This document shows, one piece after another, positions 8,283-16,083 of a stretch of DNA of 64,000 nt. The notes under the pieces were generated by a model. It was not told the origin of the DNA, did not search any database, and saw only the letters and a program-made list of their open reading frames with translations. A program made the position numbers and the translations under genes. How positions within the stretch are numbered: the stretch's first letter is position 1; each line of letters begins with the position of its first letter. The DNA comes from Pseudophaeobacter arcticus DSM 23566. Lineage in GTDB: Bacteria; Pseudomonadota; Alphaproteobacteria; Rhodobacterales; Rhodobacteraceae. The DNA is taken from NCBI RefSeq assembly GCF_000473205.1, contig NZ_KI421507.1, forward strand, positions 2,347,302 to 2,411,301. The letters run 5' to 3'.

Positions 8283-8912
8283 TCAGCGGGAAGAAGCCGG
8301 GGGCGCAACCGGGGGGATGAATTTTGCACGGGCCGCATCGGCCCTGGCGCGGCACATACATCCCCTGGCGTGATCATTGATCAGCCCCATGGCCTGCATA
8401 AAGGCAAAGGCGGTGGTGGGGCCGACAAATTTCCAACCGCGTTTTTTCAGGGCCTTGGAGAGCGCCACCGAGTCGGCACTGGTGGTCTGCGTCTGTGGCT
8501 CGGGGCGCGTCGCGGGATCGGGTTCAAAACTCCAGAAAAAGGCCGCAAGAGAGCCAAACTCAGCAACCATCTCCTGGGCGCGACGGGCGTTGTTTATTGC
8601 GGCTTCGATTTTGCCCCGGTGACGGATGATACCGGCGTCCTGCAACAACCGCGCCACATCTCCGTCGTCAAACTCCGCCACCTTATTCCAGTCAAAGCCG
8701 CAGAAGGCGGCGCGAAAGTTTTCCCGCTTGGCCAATATGGTCCGCCAGCTTAAGCCTGATTGAAAACTCTCAAGACAGACCTTTTCAAACAGCCGGATGT
8801 CATCCCCCACGGGATACCCCCATTCGCTGTCATGATAGGCGTCGAACTCTGGTGCCGAGGCGCTCCAGGCGCAGCGCGGCTGACCATCCTGGCCACTGAT
8901 CAGTTTACTCAC
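8283..8912 (-). CDS. tag: DNA-3-methyladenine glycosylase I
   Basis: The 209-residue protein has the Tag zinc site: Cys14 (RCAWS) and His27 (YHDSEWG) near the N-terminus, and the C-terminal pair N-D-H-A-R-G-C with the His-x3-Cys spacing of E. coli His175/Cys179. The helix-hairpin-helix glycosylase core (FEKVCLESFQSGLSWRTIL) is intact. It excises 3-methyladenine from alkylated DNA, starting base excision repair. The only in-frame start available is GTG at 8912; no clear ribosome site precedes it, so the exact start is uncertain. Confidence 0.93.
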   Translation of the reverse strand: MSKLISGQDGQPRCAWSASAPEFDAYHDSEWGYPVGDDIRLFEKVCLESFQSGLSWRTILAKRENFRAAFCGFDWNKVAEFDDGDVARLLQDAGIIRHRGKIEAAINNARRAQEMVAEFGSLAAFFWSFEPDPATRPEPQTQTTSADSVALSKALKKRGWKFVGPTTAFAFMQAMGLINDHARGCMCRARADAARAKFIPPVAPPASSR

Positions 8913-8916
8913 TCTA

Positions 8917-8948
8917 GCTTGCTCACTCTGTCTGCTTGCTCACTCTGT
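8917..8948. repeat. Two 15-nt direct repeats upstream of tag
   Basis: GCTTGCTCACTCTGT occurs at 8917-8931 and 8934-8948 (period 17), immediately upstream of the GTG start of tag. It occupies the place of the ribosome-binding region. Confidence 0.8.
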
Positions 8949-9066
8949 GCCCACTTTTGGCATCACTTGATACCACGACATAGAGCCGCCCCCCCGGTAT
9001 AAACCCGCCCCCTGTGCTTGCATAGCTGTCTTGGCGGGCGCGGTATGCTGACATCAGCCTTACATT

Positions 9067-9513
9067 TTAACGCCGTGTGGCGAAAAACTGCCGCAAAATC
9101 TCAGCCGCTTCCAGCTCTGCTATTCCCTCATAAACCTCTGGCATGTGATGCGCCTGGGGGTGCGAGAAAACGCAGGCCCCATGAGCCACCCCGCCGGATT
9201 TGGGATCGCCAGCCCCATAGTAGACGCGCCGGATACGCGCCGCAGCGATGGCAGCGGCGCACATGGCGCAGGGTTCCAGCGTCACATAGAGATCAAAGCC
9301 CTGCAGGCGCTCGGTTTCCCCTGTGGCACAGGCCTGTCGCAGCACCAGAATTTCGGCATGGGCCGTGGGATCAGACAGCTCGCGGGTGCGATTGCCCGCA
9401 CGGGCAACGACGATGCCGTTTGGATCAACCAAAACCGCCCCCACTGGCACCTCGCCACGGGTCGCTGCAGCGCGCGCCTCTGCCAGGGCGGCATCCATAT
9501 GCGACTTGAACAT
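9067..9513 (-). CDS. tadA: tRNA-specific adenosine deaminase
   Basis: The 148-residue cytidine-deaminase-fold enzyme carries the zinc signature H-A-E (His52, catalytic Glu54) and P-C-A-M-C (Cys82, Cys85), plus the V-P-V-G-A-V-L-V substrate-loop strand typical of TadA. TadA makes inosine-34 in tRNA-Arg(ACG). The ATG at 9513 has AGGAGG 11 bases upstream; Met at 9498 is an alternative. It is divergent from the pseudouridine synthase gene. Confidence 0.93.
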   Translation of the reverse strand: MFKSHMDAALAEARAAATRGEVPVGAVLVDPNGIVVARAGNRTRELSDPTAHAEILVLRQACATGETERLQGFDLYVTLEPCAMCAAAIAAARIRRVYYGAGDPKSGGVAHGACVFSHPQAHHMPEVYEGIAELEAAEILRQFFATRR

Positions 9514-9594
9514 AGCGGCTTTGTCCTCCTGAGGCTTTCCTGCCCCGCAATGGGAGCTTTCGCAAGCCAAAGGAATGCTCTATGTCCCAGATCC

Positions 9595-10857
9595 ATGAGC
9601 AAATCACCCGGATCCCCCAAAGGCAAGGCCCCCGCACAGGCCAAAACCTCCGCGCAGGCCCCAGCCGCCGCCAAATCAGCCGCCAAAGCGGCTTCCGTCG
9701 CGCCAACCAACGGTGACAGCGCCCCCACCGGGGACCGCATCGCCAAGGTGCTATCGCGCGCAGGCGTTGCCTCGCGCCGGGAGGCCGAGCGCATGATCGC
9801 CGAGGGCCGCGTCAAGGTGAACGGCGCCAAGATCGACAGCCCCGCACTGAACGTGACGGACCGCGACCGCATCATCGTGGATGGCAAGCCCCTGCCCCAG
9901 GCCGAGGCCCCGCGTCTGTGGCTGTACAACAAGCCCGCCGGGCTGGTGACCAGCAACAGCGATGAAAAGGGTCGGCGCACCATTTTTGACGAATTGCCCG
10001 AGGATCTGCCGCGGGTGATGACGGTGGGACGGCTTGACCTGAACTCTGAGGGGCTGTTGCTGCTGACAAATGATGGCGGCATAAAGAGGCGGCTTGAGCT
10101 GCCCTCGACGGGCTGGTTGCGACGCTACCGGGTGCGGATCAATGGCCGCCCCCAAGAAGCAGATTTTGAACCCCTGCGCAAAGGCATGGTAATTGACGGC
10201 GAACGCTTTCAGCCGATGACTGTGGCGCTGGATCGCCAGCAGGGCGCCAATGCCTGGCTGACCATTGGGTTGCGCGAGGGCAAAAACCGCGAAATTCGCC
10301 GCGCGCTGGAAGACATCGGCTTTACCGTGAACCGTTTGCTGCGCCTGTCCTATGGGCCTTTCCAACTGGGCACGCTGAAGCTGGGCGAAGTGGAAGAATT
10401 GCGCCCGCGCGTTGTGCGTGACCAGCTTGGGCTGGAAAGCGAAGACATAGAAGAGGCACCAGCCGCGCGCCCGACACGCGGGCGGCCAGGGGCAAAACCG
10501 GGCCAAAGGCCCAGTGGAAAACCTGGTGGCAAACCTGGCCAAAGACACAGTGGCAAACCAGGCGGAAAACCTGGCCCAAAAACAAGCGAGCTGACCTTTG
10601 GGAAACCAGCGGGAAAACCAACTGGCAGACCTGCTGGCAGACCTGTTGACGGGCCAACAGGAAGGCCCACGGGCAGACCAACAGGCAAATACAGTGGAAA
10701 GCCTGAAGGCAAACCCGGCTCAAGATCTGCCGACCGTTTTGGCGACAAACCTAGCGGCGCTGGGGGCACCAACCGCACTGGCAAACCCGGCCCCCGTGGC
10801 GGGGCTGGCGGCGGCGGCTCAAAATTGCGCCCCAGCGGCAAAAATTCCCGCCGTTGA
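9595..10857 (+). CDS. RsuA/RluB-family pseudouridine synthase with long GKP-rich tail
   Basis: The 420-residue protein has an Ala/Lys-rich N-terminal tail, an S4 RNA-binding domain (about residues 45-95, IAKVLSRAGVASRREAERMI), and a RsuA/RluB/RluE catalytic domain with the motif GRLDLNSEGLLLLTNDG (catalytic Asp148). From about residue 290 to the end it is a low-complexity Gly-Lys-Pro-Arg tail of some 130 residues. The enzyme isomerises a uridine in rRNA; RluB (23S U2605) is the most likely relative. The tail is strongly basic and may add rRNA affinity. Start at 9595; the preceding in-frame ATG at 9550 is possible. Confidence 0.9.
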   Translation: MSKSPGSPKGKAPAQAKTSAQAPAAAKSAAKAASVAPTNGDSAPTGDRIAKVLSRAGVASRREAERMIAEGRVKVNGAKIDSPALNVTDRDRIIVDGKPLPQAEAPRLWLYNKPAGLVTSNSDEKGRRTIFDELPEDLPRVMTVGRLDLNSEGLLLLTNDGGIKRRLELPSTGWLRRYRVRINGRPQEADFEPLRKGMVIDGERFQPMTVALDRQQGANAWLTIGLREGKNREIRRALEDIGFTVNRLLRLSYGPFQLGTLKLGEVEELRPRVVRDQLGLESEDIEEAPAARPTRGRPGAKPGQRPSGKPGGKPGQRHSGKPGGKPGPKTSELTFGKPAGKPTGRPAGRPVDGPTGRPTGRPTGKYSGKPEGKPGSRSADRFGDKPSGAGGTNRTGKPGPRGGAGGGGSKLRPSGKNSRR

Positions 10858-10949
10858 GACGGTTCAACAAGACTTCCCCCTAGCAAGTGCCCTTCGCATC
10901 CCTTAGTTTCTTGGTAACGAGAGATCTGATTGTTGCGAGGGGGACCCGC

Positions 10950-11024
10950 GTGCAGAAACTTGCCTTTGTCGCTTTGCTATTCCTGATGTTCGGCCTCAGC
11001 ACTGGCTGGATTGTAGGGAGCTAA
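10950..11024 (+). CDS. Putative 24-residue hydrophobic peptide upstream of the XpaC gene
   Basis: A GTG start at 10950 opens 24 codons ending in TAA at 11022-11024, with GAGGGGG about seven bases upstream. After Val-Gln-Lys the product is one hydrophobic helix (LAFVALLFLMF, then GLSTGWIVG), enough for a single membrane span. The stop lies four bases before the ATG of the next gene, so the two are probably co-translated. It could be a small membrane protein or merely a translational leader. Coding status rests on ribosome site, composition and spacing only. Confidence 0.5.
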   Translation: MQKLAFVALLFLMFGLSTGWIVGS

Positions 11025-11028
11025 AAAC

Positions 11029-11964
11029 ATGGCACAACAGTTTGGCGGCAAATTCAGCCCCCGAGGCAAATCAACCACGCCCCCTTCAGACAGCGCCCAG
11101 TCCGGCAGTGCAGCCCCCCAAGGCACATCGCGCCCAAGTGCTGCACTCCGCAACGCCACCCCGGATCCTGTTGGGCTGCGCTCCAATCTGATGTTTGTCC
11201 CCGCAGGCCTGCTGGTGCTGCTCTCCCTCGGCGATGGCGCCAATGGCTTGGCCTTGGGGTTGATCGCCGCCTGTTTCTGGACGGCTGGCGCTTATATGCT
11301 GCGCGAAGGTCTGCGCGCCACCGCCGCCTATGCGACGCGACGCGTTGCCCGCAAACCCGCCCTGCCCCGCAAAATCCTGGCCGCTGTTCTGGTTGGCCTC
11401 GGGGCGGCCCTTGCGGCCTGGAAAGCAGAGCCTGGGGTTGTGAGTGCAGCAATCTACGGGCTGGCGGCCTGCGGTTTGCATCTGGCCGCCTTTGGGCTTG
11501 ATCCGCTGAAGGACAAGGGCACCGAAGGGATTGATGATTTCCAGCAAAGCCGGGTCGCCCGCGCCGTGGAAGAAGCCGAATTCAGCCTGGATGCGATGAC
11601 AGACGCCGCCATTCGGGCCCGTGACCGCGAAGTTGAAGAGCGCGTTGAACAGTTTCAGGCCGTCGCCCGCGAGCTGTTTCGCACCGTCGAAGAAGATCCC
11701 CGTGATCTGACAGCCGCCCGCAAATATCTCACGGTTTATTTGCAGGGCGCCAAGGACGCGACTGTGAAATTTGCCGATATTTACAGCCGCAGCGGCGATG
11801 CAACTGCGCGGGCGGATTACCTCTCGCTGCTCACCGATCTGGAAGACAACTTTGCCGCCCGAACCCGCAAATTGCTGCTCGAAGACCGCAGCGATCTTAC
11901 CGTTGAAATCGATGTGCTGCGCGACCGTTTGCAGCGCGAAGGCGTCCATCTGGACCGCAGTTAA
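11029..11964 (+). CDS. XpaC-like protein (5-bromo-4-chloroindolyl phosphate hydrolysis family)
   Basis: The 311-residue protein has a Pro/Ser-rich cytosolic N-terminus, two to four hydrophobic segments between residues about 52 and 160 (two clear hairpins), then an acidic coiled-coil-like C-terminal half with the family core ARKYLTVYLQGAKDATVKFADIY. This fits the XpaC/Halogen_Hydrol family. Despite the name, the family's biochemistry is not settled. XpaC genes are known to sit beside telA in tellurite and envelope-stress loci, as here (telA starts 38 bases downstream). Confidence 0.82.
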   Translation: MAQQFGGKFSPRGKSTTPPSDSAQSGSAAPQGTSRPSAALRNATPDPVGLRSNLMFVPAGLLVLLSLGDGANGLALGLIAACFWTAGAYMLREGLRATAAYATRRVARKPALPRKILAAVLVGLGAALAAWKAEPGVVSAAIYGLAACGLHLAAFGLDPLKDKGTEGIDDFQQSRVARAVEEAEFSLDAMTDAAIRARDREVEERVEQFQAVARELFRTVEEDPRDLTAARKYLTVYLQGAKDATVKFADIYSRSGDATARADYLSLLTDLEDNFAARTRKLLLEDRSDLTVEIDVLRDRLQREGVHLDRS

Positions 11965-12002
11965 CTCATTGCCTTATTTTCCTCTTTTGCAAGGAACCCT
12001 AG

Positions 12003-13193
12003 ATGTCTGAGACCATTCAAAAACAAGCCGTCGAAGCCGAAGCCCAGGTTATGGCTGTCGCGGCAAATACCCTGCCCGAACCCGTCGAAGAGGTGCAGCC
12101 GCTCGCGGCCGCCACGCCCGAGGTCAGCGCTGAGATCACCGCCCGCATTGGTGAGATCGACATGGGCGACAGCAATTCGATTATCCGTTTTGGCTCCGGC
12201 GCTCAGGCGGAACTGCAGACCATCAGCCAGGCGATGCTGGCGGATGTGCGCAACAAGGACGTCGGCCCGGCCGGCGATTCTCTGCGCGGCATTGTCACCA
12301 CCATTCGCGGCTTTTCTGTCTCGGAACTGGATGTGCGCCGCAAACCCACTTTCTGGGAGCGCCTGTTGGGCCGCGCCGCGCCCTTTGCGAAGTTCACCGC
12401 CCGGTTTGAGACCATCCAGAGCCAGATCGACAAGATCACCGACGACCTGTTGGGTCATGAGCACACCCTGCTGAAAGACATCAAGTCGCTGGATATGCTC
12501 TATGAAAAAACCCTGAACTTCTATGACGAGCTGGCGCTTTATATTGCCGCCGGCGAGGCCAAGCTGGACGATCTGGACGCGAATGATATCCCCGCCCTGG
12601 AGGCTGCCGTCGCCGCCGCACCAGAGGCCGATCAGGTGATGCGCGCCCAAGAGCTGCGGGACCTGCGCGCCGCGCGCGATGATCTGGAACGCCGGGTGCA
12701 TGATCTCAAACTCACCCGTCAGGTGACCATGCAATCGCTGCCTTCGATCCGTTTGGTCCAGGAAAACGACAAGAGCCTAGTCACCAAGATCAACTCGACC
12801 CTGGTCAACACCGTGCCACTCTGGGAGACCCAACTGGCCCAGGCGGTGACCATCCAGCGCTCTGCTGAGGCCGCCCAGGCCGTCAGTGCCGCCAATGACC
12901 TCACCAATGAGCTGTTGACATCGAATGCGGCCAACCTGCGCCAGAGCAACAAGATGATCCGCCAGGAGATGGAGCGCGGTGTCTTTGACATTGAGGCGGT
13001 AAAACAGGCCAATGCCGATCTGATTGGCACCATCCAGGAAAGCCTGCAGATCGCAGACGAAGGCAAGGCCCGTCGTGCCGCCGCCGAGGCAGAGCTGAAA
13101 AAGATGGAAGGCGAATTGCGCGATACCCTGGCCGCTGCCAAGGCGCGCAAAGACGGGGTTGGCGACAATGCTGGCACCGCTGTTCCCGGCTGA
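12003..13193 (+). CDS. TelA family toxic anion resistance protein
   Basis: The 396-residue, highly helical, soluble protein matches the TelA family (PF05816): central segments such as F-x-x-R-F-E-T-I-Q-S-Q-I-D-K-I, L-L-K-D-I-K-S-L-D-M-L-Y-E-K-T and the late L-V-T-K-I-N-S-T-L-V-N-T-V-P-L-W block are its landmarks. TelA proteins give resistance to tellurite, some antimicrobials and peptides through an unknown envelope-related mechanism. The stop is three bases before the next start, so it is operonic with the DUF2927 gene. Confidence 0.88.
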   Translation: MSETIQKQAVEAEAQVMAVAANTLPEPVEEVQPLAAATPEVSAEITARIGEIDMGDSNSIIRFGSGAQAELQTISQAMLADVRNKDVGPAGDSLRGIVTTIRGFSVSELDVRRKPTFWERLLGRAAPFAKFTARFETIQSQIDKITDDLLGHEHTLLKDIKSLDMLYEKTLNFYDELALYIAAGEAKLDDLDANDIPALEAAVAAAPEADQVMRAQELRDLRAARDDLERRVHDLKLTRQVTMQSLPSIRLVQENDKSLVTKINSTLVNTVPLWETQLAQAVTIQRSAEAAQAVSAANDLTNELLTSNAANLRQSNKMIRQEMERGVFDIEAVKQANADLIGTIQESLQIADEGKARRAAAEAELKKMEGELRDTLAAAKARKDGVGDNAGTAVPG

Positions 13194-13196
13194 ACG

Positions 13197-14162
13197 ATGG
13201 CACAGGCAGTCCCGGCAGCACAGGTCATTTTGCGGGCGATGCGCCCCCTCGTGGTGGCGGCCCTTGGCGGGGTCGCCCTGACCGCCTGCCTGCCCAACAG
13301 CCCGGGGACGTCTCTGGTGCCAGCACAGCGCCCCGAAGTGGTCCCGGCCGCCTATCGCCCGCCCTCGGTCGAAAGCGCTGAACTGCGCAATTATTACCGG
13401 GTGCTGCAACAGGATCTGCTGACCCGTGGATTGCTGCGCACCGATGGGGGTGGGCCGGAAACGCCCTTTGACGCCGATGATCTGGCGGAACATTTTGAAG
13501 AAATCGCCTTTTACAATGAATATGCCGGGCGCAGTGGCAGCGGTCTGACTGGAGGGTTGAGCCGCTGGTCCGGGCCGGTCAGGCTGGTGGCGGATTTTGG
13601 CCCCTCGGTCCCGGAGGGACAGCGCCAACGCGACCAAAGCGTATTGAATGCCTATGGGGCGCGCCTGTCACGCGTTACCGGCCATAGCATCACCACCACG
13701 GCCAGGCAGGGCAACTTTCACGTGATTTTTGCCAGCGCCGATGATCGCGCCTATGTGGCTGAAAAAGTGCGCGATCTTTTGCCAAATCTGAGCGACAATG
13801 ACCTGCAGCTTTTTGTCAATCTGCCGCGCAGCCACTATTGTTTTGTGCTGGCCGGTGGGCCACAGGATGCGCCTTTTGACTATATCCGTGGCGTTGCGCT
13901 TATTCGCGCCGAACACCCTGATCTGGTCCGCGACAGCTGCATCCACGAGGAAGTGGCGCAGGGGTTGGGACTGCTGAATGACAGCCCCAAGGTGCGGCCC
14001 TCGATCTTCAACGACGATGACGAATTTGCCTTTCTGACCAGCCACGACGAATTGCTGCTCAAAATGCTGTATGATCCCAGGCTGCGCACGGGCATGCGCC
14101 TCGAAGAAGCCCGGCCCATCATTCGCATCCTCGCCCGCGACGTAATGGGGCAACCGCTTTGA
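13197..14162 (+). CDS. DUF2927 lipoprotein, possible zinc protease
   Basis: The 321-residue protein begins with a signal peptide ending in a lipobox (ALTAC, Cys about residue 31). The body matches DUF2927: S-x-x-N-x-Y-x-A-R-L arrangement mid-protein and the motif C-I-H-E-E-V-A-Q-G-L-G-L-L-N-D-S. The HEExxQGLG segment resembles a metzincin-type zinc helix but lacks the third His, so protease activity is only a possibility. It would be anchored at the periplasmic side of a membrane. Start three bases after telA. Confidence 0.8.
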   Translation: MAQAVPAAQVILRAMRPLVVAALGGVALTACLPNSPGTSLVPAQRPEVVPAAYRPPSVESAELRNYYRVLQQDLLTRGLLRTDGGGPETPFDADDLAEHFEEIAFYNEYAGRSGSGLTGGLSRWSGPVRLVADFGPSVPEGQRQRDQSVLNAYGARLSRVTGHSITTTARQGNFHVIFASADDRAYVAEKVRDLLPNLSDNDLQLFVNLPRSHYCFVLAGGPQDAPFDYIRGVALIRAEHPDLVRDSCIHEEVAQGLGLLNDSPKVRPSIFNDDDEFAFLTSHDELLLKMLYDPRLRTGMRLEEARPIIRILARDVMGQPL

Positions 14163-14216
14163 GCGCGGTGCCCGTTTAGTTTCCGATTTAGACGACAAGA
14201 GAAAAGGACCAGAAAC

Positions 14217-15404
14217 ATGGGAATATTTGACTTTCTCAAAGGCGAATTCATTGATGTCATCCACTGGGCCGATGATAGCCGCGACACCATGGTCTGGCGT
14301 TTTGAGCGCGAGGCGCATGAGATCAAATATGGCGCCAAACTGACCGTCCGCGAAGGTCAGGCGGCGGTTTTTGTACACGAAGGCCAGCTGGCGGATGTCT
14401 TTACCCCCGGTCTCTATATGCTTGAGACCAACAATATGCCGGTGATGACAACCCTGCAGCACTGGGATCATGGGTTCCAGTCGCCGTTTAAATCCGAGAT
14501 CTACTACGTCAACACCACCCGTTTCAACAATCTGAAATGGGGCACCAAGAACCCCATCATCTGCCGCGACCCCGAGTTTGGCCCGGTGCGCCTGCGCGCC
14601 TTTGGCAGCTACTCGATCCGGGTGGTGGATGCGGCCCGTTTTCTGACCGAAATCGTCGGCACCGATGGTGAATTCACCATGGATGAGATCTCGTTCCAGA
14701 TCCGCAATATCATCGTGCAGGAGTTTTCCCGCGCGGTGGCAGGATCAGGCATTCCGGTGCTGGATATGGCGGCCAATACCGCCGACTTGGGCAAACTGGT
14801 CGCGGCTGAAATTGCACCAACCCTGGCCGAATATGGCCTCTCCATTCCCGAACTCTATATCGAGAACATCTCGCTGCCCCCGGCCGTGGAGCAAGCCATG
14901 GACAAGCGCACCCAGATGGGCATCGTCGGTGATCTGGGCCGCTATACCCAGTTTGCCGCCGCCGAAGCCATGGGCGCTGCGGCGCAGACCCCCAACAGTG
15001 GCATGGGAGCCGGGCTTGGCATGGGCATGGGGCTGGCGATGGCTCAGCAGATGGGGCAACAGATGCAGTCAGAGGCAGCGGGGCAAGCCGCAGGCCCCTG
15101 GGGCGCCCGTCCCGCGCCCGCTGCAGCCGGACCCACAGCGCAAGCGGCAACGCCCCATGCGGCCCCTGTCACCCCGCCACCGCCGCCGGTGGAACATGTC
15201 TGGCATACGGCTGAAAATGGCACCACCTCTGGCCCATTCTCCAAGGCCCGCCTGGGGCGCATGGCGCAGGACGGCACGCTGAGCCGCGAGACCCATGTCT
15301 GGACCCCGGGCCAGGACGGCTGGATGCGGGCTGGTGATGTTGCTGAGCTGGCGCAGCTGTTTACCATTCTGCCACCACCGCCGCCCCCGGCGCCTGCCCC
15401 GTAA
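14217..15404 (+). CDS. SPFH/Band 7 protein with C-terminal GYF_2 domain (YdjI-like)
   Basis: The 395-residue protein has an SPFH domain (about residues 20-235) of the 'virion core protein'/YdjI subgroup, recognised by the start MGIFDFLKGEFIDVIHWADD and the F-G-S-Y-S-I-R-V-V-D segment. It continues in a Gly/Met/Ala-rich linker and a GYF_2 domain (about 325-380: HVWHTAENGTTSGPF and a late W-x-P-G-Q-D-G-W). No membrane helix precedes the SPFH domain. B. subtilis YdjI works with PspA and YdjGH in membrane stress. AAAGGA lies nine bases before the ATG. Confidence 0.85.
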   Translation: MGIFDFLKGEFIDVIHWADDSRDTMVWRFEREAHEIKYGAKLTVREGQAAVFVHEGQLADVFTPGLYMLETNNMPVMTTLQHWDHGFQSPFKSEIYYVNTTRFNNLKWGTKNPIICRDPEFGPVRLRAFGSYSIRVVDAARFLTEIVGTDGEFTMDEISFQIRNIIVQEFSRAVAGSGIPVLDMAANTADLGKLVAAEIAPTLAEYGLSIPELYIENISLPPAVEQAMDKRTQMGIVGDLGRYTQFAAAEAMGAAAQTPNSGMGAGLGMGMGLAMAQQMGQQMQSEAAGQAAGPWGARPAPAAAGPTAQAATPHAAPVTPPPPPVEHVWHTAENGTTSGPFSKARLGRMAQDGTLSRETHVWTPGQDGWMRAGDVAELAQLFTILPPPPPPAPAP

Positions 15405-15422
15405 AGACACGGCCAACACATG

Positions 15423-15451
15423 CGGGGCCCCTTCAGACAGAAGGAGCCCCG
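15423..15451. terminator. Stem-loop after the SPFH gene
   Basis: CGGGGC (15423-15428) pairs with GCCCCG (15446-15451), and the inner CCTTC (15430-15434) pairs with GAAGG (15440-15444), with one mismatch between them. There is no T run. It lies between convergent genes and may serve both. Confidence 0.6.
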
Positions 15452-15482
15452 TGAATTTGGCCTGCTGAAAAAGCGCCGAAAT

Positions 15483-15848
15483 TCAGCCGCTTACCTTCCA
15501 CTCCATAAGAGCAGCCGTCAGCTCCTTGCTCTTTTTGTTAAAAGTGCTCCCATCCAAAGCAGCTAGGGCCTCTGCGGAGTTCCCATCCGCAATTGTCTGC
15601 GCAACCTGCCCTGCGTTCTTGTGAAAATCGCCATGCAGAGTTTTGATTTTGTTGACACGCTCCCGATTGCGTTCGTTTGGCGAAATGTCCGCCAGCCATT
15701 TCCCAAATCGGCATTTGTCGTCCCGACAGATATCTTGAACAGGCAAATTGGTCTCGTTTTTCATCGCCGCAGTGCGCAACCGGTACTTCCAGGCACCATG
15801 CGCGCGAATGGCCTCAGAGATCTCTTCGCGAAAAACAGTATCGGACAT
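15483..15848 (-). CDS. Stand-alone CZB (chemoreceptor zinc-binding) domain protein
   Basis: The 121-residue protein is essentially one CZB domain: His17 (RAHGAWKYRL), Cys46 in CRFGKWL, His72 and His76 (LHGDFHKNAG) give the 3His/1Cys zinc site. In chemoreceptors and diguanylate cyclases the domain senses zinc or hypochlorous acid. Here there is no signalling partner in the same protein. The ATG at 15848 has GGAG eight bases upstream. The gene lies on the opposite strand between two genes that otherwise run together, the SPFH protein and the zinc-ribbon protein. Confidence 0.87.
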   Translation of the reverse strand: MSDTVFREEISEAIRAHGAWKYRLRTAAMKNETNLPVQDICRDDKCRFGKWLADISPNERNRERVNKIKTLHGDFHKNAGQVAQTIADGNSAEALAALDGSTFNKKSKELTAALMEWKVSG

Positions 15849-16083
15849 AATCATAACTCCAGGTAGTGTCGATAATTTCATCTGTGACGCAAAAATCCTA
15901 ACAGACCATTCTGGCCCCACCTCCGGAGTTGCGGTTTCGAACAATTTCACCAGAAAATTTATTGCAATTGGCGCAGACCATTTATCGACACGGCGCGGGT
16001 CAATAAAGTGGAGATCCACTGACGACATCCGTCGTAGCGGCTGCTATAAACCCTCAAACACCTCGCTAGATTTCGGAGCTTCT

